Source of the DNA: Psychrilyobacter sp.
GTDB taxonomy: Bacteria; Fusobacteriota; Fusobacteriia; Fusobacteriales; Fusobacteriaceae
Direction: 5' to 3'
Length of the DNA: 11,194 bases
Assembly: GCA_023145315.1 (NCBI GenBank)
Contig: JAGLEA010000012.1
Location: forward strand, 1 to 11,194
Shown here: positions 1 through 7,230 of the stretch, in pieces
How positions within the stretch are numbered: the stretch's first letter is position 1
How the letters are laid out: the number at the start of each line of letters is the position of its first letter
Translations under genes and position numbers: made by a program
The notes under the pieces: generated by a model
The model's database searches: none
Seen by the model: the letters and a program-made list of their open reading frames with translations, nothing else
Told to the model about the DNA's origin: nothing

Positions 1-1035
1 GAGGAATTAGAAGAGGAATATAAGATATTGTTTAATGCAGGTAAAATAACAGAAAAATTAAAGAATGCTTATTATTCGGTGAGTGAGGGTGATATTAATA
101 TAAACTCTTTATTTCATAATTTAAAGAAAGATTTAGAATATCTTTCACAATATGGAAAGGACTATGAAAATATTTTTGAAAAAGCAGAAAAAATATCCTA
201 TGAGATAGAGGATTTAACTTATAGTATTGAAAACATTAAGGATGGTCTAGATGTAGATGAGTACCGATTAAATGCAGTGGTAGATCGATTGGACAAGATA
301 AATAGTTTAAAGAAAAAATATGGTGATAACATTACTGAGATTTTGGGTTATCGTGATAAAATTAGAAGTGAGTTAGACTTATTAGACGAGAGTAACTTTG
401 AAGAAAAAAAATTGAAAAAACAGTCGGAGAAACTTCTAATTAAATATAAAAAAATAGCAGGAAACCTAACTTCTATTCGAAAAGTGAAAGCAAAATTAAT
501 AGAAAAAACTCTAATTTCTGAATTGAAATCTTTGAATATGAAGGATACTCAATTTAAAGTTAATTTTGAAAAAGAAGATAAAATTTCTAAAAATGGTGTA
601 GATAGTGTAGAATTTTTGATAGCTCCTAATCTAGGGCAAGAACTAAAACCCTTGGCGAAGATAGTATCAGGTGGAGAGATGAGTAGAATTATGTTAGCTT
701 TGAAAGTTATATTTTCTGCTGTAGATAATATTCCTATATTGATATTTGATGAGATAGATACAGGAGTAGGAGGAGAAACTGTTAAAAAAATAGCTGACAA
801 ATTATATGATATTGGTGAGAATTCACAAATTATCTGTATAACACATTCTCCAGCGATAGCTGCTAGAGCTAATCAACAGTTTTTTATTGAAAAACATAAT
901 ATAAAAAATAAAACTAGAGCCAATGTTAAAAATTTGAACAAAGAGGAAAGAGTTTTAGAAATAGCTAGAATGTTAGCTGGAGATCAGGCAAGTGAAAGTG
1001 TCATAGAACATGCAAAAGAACTGTTAAAAAATTAA
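1..1035 (+). CDS. recN: DNA repair protein RecN, 3' part (5' end outside window)
   Basis: SMC-like ABC ATPase that acts at DNA double-strand breaks in recombinational repair. The reading frame is open from base 1, so the N-terminal Walker A part lies upstream; a TTG at 28 is internal, because the residues before it (EELEEEYKI) continue the conserved LFNAGKI segment. What remains is 344 residues, compared with about 550-570 for the family. Window residues roughly 30-150 are charged, coiled-coil-like sequence containing the RecN-typical block DEYRLNAVVDRLDKINSLKK. The C-terminal ATPase half is complete: ABC signature SGGEMSR (bases 667-687), Walker B ILIFDEIDTG with Asp/Glu at 748-753, and the H-loop ITHSP with His at 844-846. 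The recombinase gene follows 13 bases after the stop, so the two are probably cotranscribed. Identity is very secure. Confidence 0.96.
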   Translation, partial: EELEEEYKILFNAGKITEKLKNAYYSVSEGDININSLFHNLKKDLEYLSQYGKDYENIFEKAEKISYEIEDLTYSIENIKDGLDVDEYRLNAVVDRLDKINSLKKKYGDNITEILGYRDKIRSELDLLDESNFEEKKLKKQSEKLLIKYKKIAGNLTSIRKVKAKLIEKTLISELKSLNMKDTQFKVNFEKEDKISKNGVDSVEFLIAPNLGQELKPLAKIVSGGEMSRIMLALKVIFSAVDNIPILIFDEIDTGVGGETVKKIADKLYDIGENSQIICITHSPAIAARANQQFFIEKHNIKNKTRANVKNLNKEERVLEIARMLAGDQASESVIEHAKELLKN

Positions 1036-1048
1036 TTTAGGAGGACAT

Positions 1049-1921
1049 ATGTATAGTAAAATTCAAGGATTTAATTTTTTTGAAAAACATATGAAAAGTA
1101 AAAATTTTAGTTTCAATAGTTGTGAAGCTTATAGAAAGGATATATTAGATTTTTTTGTTTTTTTAAATTATAAAGAACTAGAAAACATTGTAGAAGAAGA
1201 TATTCTTCACTATATCGAGGAATCGAAAAAAAAATATTCTAACAATAGTATCAATCGTAAAATAATATCTATTCGTGGTTACCTAAAATTTTTCTATGAG
1301 GTCGGTAGTATTACAAACCTTCCTAGTGAAAAAATCAGAAGTTTGACTCCTACAAAGAGGGATTTAGAAGTTTTGACTTTTTCTGAAATTGAGAGATTAA
1401 GAGGTGTAATGGATGATTCACCAAGGGAGTTTCGTGATCACTTAATTTTAGATATATTGTATGACACAGGACTTTTGATCTCAGAAGTTCTAGAACTTCG
1501 ATGTGCTGATGTAGAGCTAGAAGATTACAAAATTATTACGCAAACCAGAGGTACCAAGATAAATAAAATAACTCTTAGTGAAGATCAAAGCTCTAGATTA
1601 AAACTTTTCATAGAGGAAAAAAGGGAGACATTAAGAAATAAAAATAGTAAAGTTTTTTCTAGTATCTCAAGACAAAATTTTCGAGCTAGATTGATTAAAT
1701 ATGCCGAAAGAGCTAATTTTAAAAGAAATATATATACACATATGATTAGAAACTCTGTGCTAAAAAATATATTAGATAGTGAGGGAGCTCATATGGTAAA
1801 AGATAGAATGGGATATTCTACAATACAAAATACAAGTCTTTATCAAGGTAGAAATACACAAAAAATAAAAGAAAAATATATGGAAATAGGTATTGGTGAA
1901 ATAAAAATAGAAGAATTCTAA
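1049..1921 (+). CDS. degenerate XerC/XerD-like tyrosine recombinase, catalytic set incomplete
   Basis: 290 residues, normal XerC/XerD length. Residues about 1-90 look like the helical SAM-like core-binding domain and about 105-285 like the catalytic domain. Against E. coli XerD (R148, K172, H244, R247, H270, Y279; alignment from memory), this protein keeps His231, Arg234 and the nucleophile Tyr265. It has Leu143 in place of the first Arg (TGLLISE instead of TGLRVSE), Arg167 in place of the Lys, and Tyr256 at the second His/Trp position (MGYS instead of LGHS). The usual HxxRH box reads HMIRN. The frame is intact and the start is sound: AGGAGG at 1039-1044, four bases before ATG. It sits 13 bases after recN, probably in one transcript. 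The fold assignment is firm. Strand exchange activity is doubtful by inference, and a DNA-binding or structural role is possible. I give no xer symbol because orthology to a dif recombinase cannot be shown here. Confidence 0.85.
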   Translation: MYSKIQGFNFFEKHMKSKNFSFNSCEAYRKDILDFFVFLNYKELENIVEEDILHYIEESKKKYSNNSINRKIISIRGYLKFFYEVGSITNLPSEKIRSLTPTKRDLEVLTFSEIERLRGVMDDSPREFRDHLILDILYDTGLLISEVLELRCADVELEDYKIITQTRGTKINKITLSEDQSSRLKLFIEEKRETLRNKNSKVFSSISRQNFRARLIKYAERANFKRNIYTHMIRNSVLKNILDSEGAHMVKDRMGYSTIQNTSLYQGRNTQKIKEKYMEIGIGEIKIEEF

Positions 1922-1940
1922 AAATTCTTCTATTTTTAAT
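1903..1940 (+). terminator. AT-rich hairpin over the recombinase stop codon, putative terminator
   Basis: Perfect 15-bp inverted repeat, arms 1903-1917 and 1923-1937, with a five-base loop. The loop contains the first bases of the TAA stop (1919-1921), and the right arm ends in five T. Only two pairs are G-C, so it may be leaky. That matters because I see no convincing promoter in the 26 bases between it and nagZ, so nagZ may depend partly on read-through or on a promoter inside the recombinase gene. Confidence 0.6.
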
Positions 1941-1963
1941 ATATGTATATCAAGGAGAAAATC

Positions 1964-3784
1964 ATGAAAAAAATTATAGGGATACTTATGATATTTTTGA
2001 CAAATTTAACTTTTGCTGAGATGACACCAAAGAAAGAAGCAAATGAAATAGTGAAAAATATGAGTGCTAGAGAAAAATTGGGACAAATGATTATGATGGA
2101 TTTTAGAAATTGGAATAATAAACCATTTACTATAATGAATGATCAAGTAAAAGAAGTTATTAAAAATTACGATCTAGGAGGAGTTATTCTATTTCGTGAA
2201 AATATAATAACAACTAAACAGACTATAGAATTAACTGACAGTTTACAAAAAAGTTCTCCTAAAATACCATTATTTATAGGAACAGATCAAGAAGGTGGCT
2301 ATGTAACTAGACTTTCAATGGGAACAGAGATGCCGGGTAATATGGCATTAGGAGCAGGTAGAAGTCTTGAGTTAACTAGAAAAGTAGGAGAGACAATAGG
2401 TAGTGAATTATATGCTTTAGGAATAAATTTTGATTTCGCACCTGTAGTAGATGTAAATTCTAATCAGAAAAATCCTGTAATAGGAGTAAGATCATTTGGA
2501 GATTCTCCTAAGTTAGTAGGAGAGCTCAGTAGTGTATTTATAGAGGGACTGCAATCGTCAGGAATAACTTCTACAATTAAACATTTTCCAGGGCACGGGA
2601 ATACAAGCTCTGATAGCCATATAGGTCTAGCTACGGTAAATTATAGTGAAAAAGAGTGGACGAAGATAGACAAAATTCCTTTTGAGATGGCTATAGATAG
2701 TGGTGTAGACGCTATAATGACAGCACACGTTATAATTCCTGCATTAGATGACACAAAAGTAAAATCAAAAAAAGATGGAACTATGATCGGTACTCCTGCA
2801 ACACTATCTAAACCTATAATGACAGGAATATTGAGGGAAGGTATGGGATATAAAGGACTAATCATAACTGATGCTCTAAATATGAAAGCTATCTCAGAAA
2901 ATTTTGGTGAATCAGAAAGTGTAATAAACGGAATACTAGCAGGTGGAGATATCATGTTAATGCCTGTAATAGTATGGAATGAAAAAGATAAAAAAAAATT
3001 AGAATCTCTATATACTAGAGTATTAGAAGAGATGAAAACAAATGAAGAACTGTCGAGAAGGGTAGATGAATCAGCAAGAAGAATAGTCAAATTGAAATTA
3101 GAAAAAAACTTAAAGTCTAATGAAAGTTTAGAAGATAGAATTTTAAAAGGAGAAAAATTAGTAGGAAATGAAGAAAATAAAGCTATTGAAAAAGTTGTCG
3201 CTGAGAAAGGTATAACTTTAATAAAAAATAATGACAACATATTACCTATGGATATAAGTGGAAAAAAGAAAATATTATTTATAGCAGAAACAAAAACTCG
3301 TAACAACACAATGGAAGATCAAGTGAAAAAAATAGAAGCAAATGTAGAAGTGTCGAAGCTATCAATTAATTATAAACAAGGATTAACAAGTGAAATAAAA
3401 TCTAGAATAGATAAAGTTGATTATGTAGTGATGGTTACAGGAAATTTAAGGAGAAATACAAAAATAAACGATATAATAAACTATGCAAATAAAGAGGGGA
3501 AAAAACTGGTAACTATATCAGGTAAAAACCCATATGATATTATTTATACTCCTACTGTGAGAGCGAATATAGCGATATATGGTATTACAGGATATGATGT
3601 TACAAATAATCATAGAAATTCATTAGAAGCTAATGTAAGGGCTGGAATTAAGGTTATATTTAAAGGTACAGATTCGTATAAATCAGTATCACCAACAGGA
3701 AAACTACCTGTAGATATACGTGGTATAGATGGTAAAATTTTATATGAAAGAGGCTATGGGTTGAATTATCTAGAAGAAAAATAA
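1964..3784 (+). CDS. nagZ: exported beta-N-acetylglucosaminidase, glycoside hydrolase family 3 (NagZ)
   Basis: Removes non-reducing GlcNAc from peptidoglycan fragments such as GlcNAc-MurNAc. I chose the ATG at 1964 because AAGGAG (1952-1957) lies six bases before it and it opens a signal peptide (residues 1-18, MKKIIGILMIFLTNLTFA, cut before Glu); an upstream ATG at 1943 lacks a ribosome binding site. There is no lipobox Cys, so the product should be free in the periplasm or medium. The 606 residues have the GH3 catalytic domain at about 30-370 and an added GH3 C-terminal domain from about 410, as in the two-domain Bacillus subtilis enzyme rather than the short cytoplasmic E. coli NagZ. The NagZ signature KHFPGHG-x4-DSH is at 206-219, giving the Asp217/His219 acid-base dyad; the nucleophile is Asp303 in ITDALNM. 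It converges on murR, next to murQ and murP, which supports a role in MurNAc scavenging. Confidence 0.93.
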   Translation: MKKIIGILMIFLTNLTFAEMTPKKEANEIVKNMSAREKLGQMIMMDFRNWNNKPFTIMNDQVKEVIKNYDLGGVILFRENIITTKQTIELTDSLQKSSPKIPLFIGTDQEGGYVTRLSMGTEMPGNMALGAGRSLELTRKVGETIGSELYALGINFDFAPVVDVNSNQKNPVIGVRSFGDSPKLVGELSSVFIEGLQSSGITSTIKHFPGHGNTSSDSHIGLATVNYSEKEWTKIDKIPFEMAIDSGVDAIMTAHVIIPALDDTKVKSKKDGTMIGTPATLSKPIMTGILREGMGYKGLIITDALNMKAISENFGESESVINGILAGGDIMLMPVIVWNEKDKKKLESLYTRVLEEMKTNEELSRRVDESARRIVKLKLEKNLKSNESLEDRILKGEKLVGNEENKAIEKVVAEKGITLIKNNDNILPMDISGKKKILFIAETKTRNNTMEDQVKKIEANVEVSKLSINYKQGLTSEIKSRIDKVDYVVMVTGNLRRNTKINDIINYANKEGKKLVTISGKNPYDIIYTPTVRANIAIYGITGYDVTNNHRNSLEANVRAGIKVIFKGTDSYKSVSPTGKLPVDIRGIDGKILYERGYGLNYLEEK

Positions 3785-3825
3785 ATAAAAATGGACTATA
3801 ATTTTCTATAGTCCATTTTTATTTA
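3782..3825. terminator. bidirectional terminator between nagZ and murR
   Basis: Perfect 19-bp inverted repeat, arms 3782-3800 and 3807-3825, with loop ATTTTC. It runs exactly from the TAA of nagZ (3782-3784) to the complement of the TAA of murR (3823-3825), with the GGACTATA core flanked by A-runs and T-runs on both strands. Either strand therefore gives a stem followed by U-rich RNA, as expected for a shared terminator of convergent genes. Confidence 0.85.
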
Positions 3826-4677
3826 CACTTTAAGTTCTTTTAAAAGACTTCTACTATCTAATATAGCTTTTTCTGATTGCTTATAATTATTTTTAATAAC
3901 TCCTAAAAATAGGAGGTCTATAATAGACAACTGAGCCATCCTAGAGGAGATAGCAGAGGAACGAAATATGTCTTCATTTGCTATGGAAAGAAATGTAATA
4001 TCAGCTAATTTTGCCAACTTATTTTGTGATGATCCAGTGATAGATAAAATTTTAGCATCAAGTCTAGATGCTTCAGTTACTCCTACTAAAACTTCGTTAC
4101 TAAGCCCAGTCTGGGAGATAGCAATAACAAGATCTTGAGATGTTAGAGTGGAAATATATGATAGTTGTATATGAGAATCAAGGTCATGAAACACTAATTT
4201 CCCAATTTTATTTAATTTATGTGCAAGATCTTTACAAACTAAGGAAGATGCTCCTACTCCTAATAAAATAATTTTTCTTGAGTTAGAAATAAGGTCAATA
4301 GCAGTTTCTAAATCAGTTATATTGATGTTGTTTAGAGTCGAAGCTATAGCATCTTGATTATTTTGTAATAATTTTTTTGAAATAACTTTCATATCATCAG
4401 AATTAGAGATTCCACTATAAATATAGTTTTTATTTTCATTATTTTTATTTAATGTAAGTTCTTCAGTAACACGGATTTTGAAATCACTATATTTATTAAG
4501 GCCAATTTTTTTTATAAATTTAATAATAGTGGATTGACTAACCCCAATATTTTTTGCTAATTCAGAGGAGTTTAAAAATTTTATTTTTTCAAGATTATCT
4601 AATGTATAATTAGCAATTTCAATTTCAGCTTTTGAAAAAGAAGAGACGGTATTTTTTATTAGAAAGGTTATAGACAT
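3823..4677 (-). CDS. murR: RpiR-family regulator of MurNAc catabolism (MurR-like)
   Basis: Transcription factor of 284 residues with the two RpiR-family domains: an N-terminal helix-turn-helix domain (about 1-77, recognition segment near 37-57, SSELAKNIGVSQSTIIKFIKKIG) and a SIS sugar-phosphate-binding domain (about 133-260, with ILLGVGASS and AISQTGLSNEV). The start is supported by GGAGGA at 4683-4688, five bases upstream. It is transcribed divergently from murQ-murP, and the shared intergenic region holds two palindromes over the murQ promoter. In E. coli, MurR represses murQP and is relieved by MurNAc-6-phosphate; the same logic is inferred here from synteny and site placement. One palindrome also abuts the murR promoter region, so it may control its own gene. 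The family assignment is very secure and the MurR role is strong by context. Confidence 0.88.
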   Translation of the reverse strand: MSITFLIKNTVSSFSKAEIEIANYTLDNLEKIKFLNSSELAKNIGVSQSTIIKFIKKIGLNKYSDFKIRVTEELTLNKNNENKNYIYSGISNSDDMKVISKKLLQNNQDAIASTLNNINITDLETAIDLISNSRKIILLGVGASSLVCKDLAHKLNKIGKLVFHDLDSHIQLSYISTLTSQDLVIAISQTGLSNEVLVGVTEASRLDAKILSITGSSQNKLAKLADITFLSIANEDIFRSSAISSRMAQLSIIDLLFLGVIKNNYKQSEKAILDSRSLLKELKV

Positions 4678-4716
4678 AAAGATCCTCCATAAGTATAAGT
4701 TAAATTAATATATTTT

Positions 4717-4745
4717 ATTATACTATTAAACTTATTAAAATAAAA
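4717..4745 (-). promoter_or_regulatory. probable murR promoter
   Basis: On the minus strand a perfect TATAAT lies at 4722-4717. The -35 region (about 4745-4740, TTTTAT) is weak and touches the upstream palindrome at 4741-4765. This would give a leader of about 30 bases for murR and place the palindrome where its bound protein could also affect murR. Confidence 0.45.
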
Positions 4746-4765
4746 GGAATAAATTATTCTTTTTA
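4741..4765. promoter_or_regulatory. operator-like palindrome 1, upstream of the murQ -35
   Basis: 25-base palindrome with a single mismatched pair; its core GAATAA-A-TTATTC (4747-4759) is perfect. The 19-base unit 4742-4760 recurs at 4774-4792 with only two differences. The copy sits between the divergent murR and murQ promoters, ending just before the TTGACA. It is inferred to be a MurR site. Confidence 0.7.
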
Positions 4766-4768
4766 AAT

Positions 4769-4797
4769 TTGACAAAAGGAATATTTTATTCTATAGT
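4769..4797 (+). promoter_or_regulatory. murQ-murP promoter
   Basis: Consensus TTGACA (4769-4774) and TATAGT (4792-4797) are separated by 17 bases, a textbook sigma-70-type promoter and the best in the window. The predicted transcript start is near 4804, giving a leader of about 57 bases. The whole spacer is filled by operator copy 2, so a strong promoter that is repressible by occlusion is expected. Confidence 0.85.
4774..4792. promoter_or_regulatory. operator-like palindrome 2, inside the murQ promoter spacer
   Basis: AAAAGGAATATTTTATTCT matches copy 1 at 17 of 19 bases, with inverted GAATA/TATTC arms (4779-4783 and 4787-4791). Start-to-start distance to copy 1 is 32 bp, about three helical turns, so both sites face the same side of the DNA. 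It reaches from the last base of the -35 to the first base of the -10. It is inferred to be a MurR binding site. Confidence 0.7.
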
Positions 4798-4818
4798 GTG
4801 TGTATAGATTAAAAATTA

Positions 4819-4841
4819 GAAATAGACACGATATCTATTTC
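4819..4841 (+). promoter_or_regulatory. hairpin in the murQ leader
   Basis: Perfect 8-bp inverted repeat, GAAATAGA (4819-4826) and TCTATTTC (4834-4841), with a seven-base loop, lying in the predicted 5' leader ten bases before the murQ ribosome binding site. It has no T-run, so it is not a terminator. It could stabilise the mRNA or be another protein site; its function is unknown. Confidence 0.4.
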
Positions 4842-4860
4842 ATCATGCAAAGGGGGAAAA

Positions 4861-5763
4861 ATGGAATTAAATTTGAAAAAAATGGTGACAGAGAGTAGGA
4901 ATGAAAACACAATGAATATTGATACATTAACAACTAGAGAGATGGTAAAGGTAATTAATGACGAAGATAAAAAAGTAGCTTTAGCAGTAGAAGCAGAATT
5001 AGGGAATATTGCCAAAGCAATAGATAAGATCAGTAATGCTTTCTTAAATGGTGGAAGACTTATATATATAGGGGCAGGAACATCAGGAAGGCTAGGTATA
5101 TTAGATGCTAGTGAGTGTCCTCCTACATTTGGAACACCAGCTAGCCTAGTAGTTGGATTGATCGCAGGTGGAAAAGTAGCTATACTAAAAGCTGTAGAGA
5201 ATGCAGAGGATAATAAGGAACTATGTGTAGAAGATCTAAAAAAGATTAACTTTAATTCAAAAGATATATTAGTAGGAATAGCAGCTAGTGGAAGAACACC
5301 ATATGTTATGGGTGGAATAGAGTATGCAACGAGTTTAGGAGCTATAACGATAAGTGTGAGTTGTAATCCAAATAGTATTCTAGCCGAAGCTGTCAATATT
5401 CCAATATCTCCAGTAGTAGGGCCTGAAGTAGTAACAGGATCATCTAGATTAAAAGCAGGAACGGCACAAAAATTAGTATTAAATATGTTAACAACAGGTG
5501 CTATGATAAAGATAGGAAAGGTATATGGCAACCTAATGGTAGATGTAGAAGCAACAAATGAAAAGCTTGTAGAAAGACAAAAGAAAATAGTTATAGAAGC
5601 TACTGATTGTACAAAGGAAGAAGCAACAGTGGCACTCGATCAAGTAGAAGGACATTGTAAAACAGCAATACTTATGATCTTAGCAGGATTAGGACCAAAT
5701 GAAGCTAAAAAACTTTTAGAAGAAAAAAATGGATTTATAAGAGAAGCATTAAAAAATAAATAA
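4861..5763 (+). CDS. murQ: N-acetylmuramic acid 6-phosphate etherase (MurQ)
   Basis: Cytoplasmic lyase that cleaves the D-lactyl ether of MurNAc-6-phosphate, giving GlcNAc-6-phosphate and D-lactate. The 300 residues equal the E. coli enzyme in length. The SIS fold is shown by the phosphate-binding IGAGTSGRLGILDASECPPTFG (70-91) and GIAASGRTPYVMGG. Glu85 (in ASECPP) and Glu116 (in ENAED) have the same 31-residue spacing as catalytic Glu83 and Glu114 of E. coli MurQ. A C-terminal UBA-like helical segment is present (about 255-295, TKEEATVALDQVEGHCKTAILMILAGL). Start ATG 4861 is preceded by AGGGGG (4851-4856). It is the first gene of a two-gene operon, with murP 16 bases downstream, under the promoter carrying the paired palindromes. 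Its product GlcNAc-6P would feed NagA, which is not in this window. Confidence 0.97.
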   Translation: MELNLKKMVTESRNENTMNIDTLTTREMVKVINDEDKKVALAVEAELGNIAKAIDKISNAFLNGGRLIYIGAGTSGRLGILDASECPPTFGTPASLVVGLIAGGKVAILKAVENAEDNKELCVEDLKKINFNSKDILVGIAASGRTPYVMGGIEYATSLGAITISVSCNPNSILAEAVNIPISPVVGPEVVTGSSRLKAGTAQKLVLNMLTTGAMIKIGKVYGNLMVDVEATNEKLVERQKKIVIEATDCTKEEATVALDQVEGHCKTAILMILAGLGPNEAKKLLEEKNGFIREALKNK

Positions 5764-5779
5764 TTTTAAGGAGGGAAAA

Positions 5780-7186
5780 ATGAATTATGAAGAAATTGTA
5801 AAAGAAATTTTAAAATTAGTAGGTGGAAAGGGAAATATCGCAAACTATACAAGCTGTATGACGCGTCTAAGAATATCATTAAAAGATTTGGAAAAAGCAG
5901 ATTTAGAAGGGCTTAAAAAAGTTAAAGGGGTATTAGGTATAAAAGAAAATGGTGATGAATTACAACTTGTATTTGGACCTGGAAAAGTTAAAAAGGCATA
6001 TAATTCTTTTGATATACTATATAAGTCAGAAACTACAGAAGAAGTGAGTTCTACAAATGAGAGTTTTGAAGATACTATTAAAAAACAAAAAGGTGCAGTA
6101 AAAGCAAAAAGAACAAGTAAATTTCAAGGCTTTATGGCAAACTTTTCAAATATATTTGTTCCATTAATTCCAGGATTTATTGCAGCAGGGATGCTAGCTG
6201 GATTGGCCGGATTATGTAAGGAGCTAAATATTACAGGAGATTGGGTAAACTATATAAATGTATTCAATAAATCATTGACTAAATTCATGTATATTATGAT
6301 TGGATATAATGCTACAAAAGCATTTGGAGGAACCGGAGTAATAGGTGGAATGCTATCAGGATTATTTTTATTAGGATACGGTGAGGGTGGAAATAGTGGA
6401 ATGACCGATTTCTTTGGTAATGTTATCGATCCTCGTGGTGGGATGATAGGAATACTGTTCACTACTATTATTGCTGCTAAGTTTGAAAACTTTATAAGAA
6501 ATAAATTTTCATGGGAAGCTACCGATATTATAACAACTCCTATCTTAACTTTATTAGGTATGGGAGGACTAGTTTATGTAGTAATCATGCCACTATCGTT
6601 TAAATTATTTGGTGTAATGAACTATCTATTTGCTACACTAAATGGAAACCCAATTGGAGGTGGAATTTTAGCGGGATTATTCTTACCATCTGTAATGATG
6701 GGAATACATCAAGGATTCGTACCTGTATATCAAGGGTTAGTAGAAACGACTGGGATGAATTCACTGTTTCCTATACTAGCAATGGCAGGAGCAGGACAAG
6801 TAGGGGCCGCTTTAGCACTATATGTTAAATCTCCTAAAGATTCTAATTTGAGAGAAAATATTAGAGGAGCAATTGTACCTGGTTTTTTAGGAATAGGAGA
6901 GCCACTTATCTATGGTGTTACTCTACCTAGAGTGAAGCCTTTCTTTACATCTATGGCTGGTGGAGCAATAGGAGGAGTTTATATAGGATTTATGTCGCAA
7001 ATGGGATTCACATTTGGGCTTAATACAGTATTTGGATCTTCAGGTTTACTGGGTTCATTTGCTATGACTTCTACAAAAGGTGTAGTAGTAGCAATATTAC
7101 TTTATATATCAGCTTTACTTATAGCTTATGTTTCAGGATTTGTACTAACTTACCTATTTGGATGTAAAAATGTAGATCTTTCGTAA
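5780..7186 (+). CDS. murP: MurNAc-specific PTS permease, EIIBC (MurP)
   Basis: Inner-membrane transporter that takes up a sugar and phosphorylates it on entry, expected to yield MurNAc-6-phosphate. The 468 residues match MurP (about 474 in E. coli). The N-terminal EIIB domain (1-85) has the phosphorylated Cys26 in NYTSCMTRLR. A charged Ser/Lys linker follows (about 85-113), then the glucose-superfamily EIIC domain (about 114-465) with many hydrophobic segments, GIHQGFVPVYQ (His310) and the GEPLIYG motif (373-379). There is no EIIA domain, so it needs a phosphate donor EIIA encoded elsewhere, as in E. coli. AAGGAGGG lies just before the ATG. Placement after murQ and beside murR and nagZ argues for MurNAc over other glucose-family substrates such as sucrose or trehalose; sequence alone does not prove the substrate. 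Confidence 0.92.
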   Translation: MNYEEIVKEILKLVGGKGNIANYTSCMTRLRISLKDLEKADLEGLKKVKGVLGIKENGDELQLVFGPGKVKKAYNSFDILYKSETTEEVSSTNESFEDTIKKQKGAVKAKRTSKFQGFMANFSNIFVPLIPGFIAAGMLAGLAGLCKELNITGDWVNYINVFNKSLTKFMYIMIGYNATKAFGGTGVIGGMLSGLFLLGYGEGGNSGMTDFFGNVIDPRGGMIGILFTTIIAAKFENFIRNKFSWEATDIITTPILTLLGMGGLVYVVIMPLSFKLFGVMNYLFATLNGNPIGGGILAGLFLPSVMMGIHQGFVPVYQGLVETTGMNSLFPILAMAGAGQVGAALALYVKSPKDSNLRENIRGAIVPGFLGIGEPLIYGVTLPRVKPFFTSMAGGAIGGVYIGFMSQMGFTFGLNTVFGSSGLLGSFAMTSTKGVVVAILLYISALLIAYVSGFVLTYLFGCKNVDLS

Positions 7187-7202
7187 TATATTATTTTAAA
7201 TA

Positions 7203-7230
7203 AAAAAAGTAGGAATTTTCCTACTTTTTT
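7203..7230. terminator. bidirectional terminator between murP and the DUF4097 gene
   Basis: 12-bp perfect stem, arms 7203-7214 (A6-GTAGGA) and 7219-7230 (TCCTAC-T6), with a four-base loop. It ends murQ-murP on the plus strand and overlaps the stop codon of the minus-strand gene (7221-7223), so it can serve both. Confidence 0.88.

Noticed and set aside
28..30. TTG at 28 as the start of the recN-like frame
   Set aside because: The frame is open to base 1 and the preceding residues continue the conserved RecN sequence, so this TTG encodes an internal Leu.
1..1921. Possible mobile element or integron built around the recombinase
   Set aside because: No flanking direct repeats, attachment site, tRNA or cargo genes are visible; the gene is packed into the recN transcript and lacks key catalytic residues.
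2641..3309. Long open frame on the minus strand (222 codons) inside nagZ
   Set aside because: It lies wholly under the GH3 catalytic domain, has no ribosome binding site of note and its composition is that of an antisense shadow of an AT-rich gene.
4809..5531. Minus-strand open frame of 240 codons across murQ and its leader
   Set aside because: It covers the conserved MurQ active-site region and the murQ leader in antisense; its Pro/Ser/Ile-rich product resembles no family I know.
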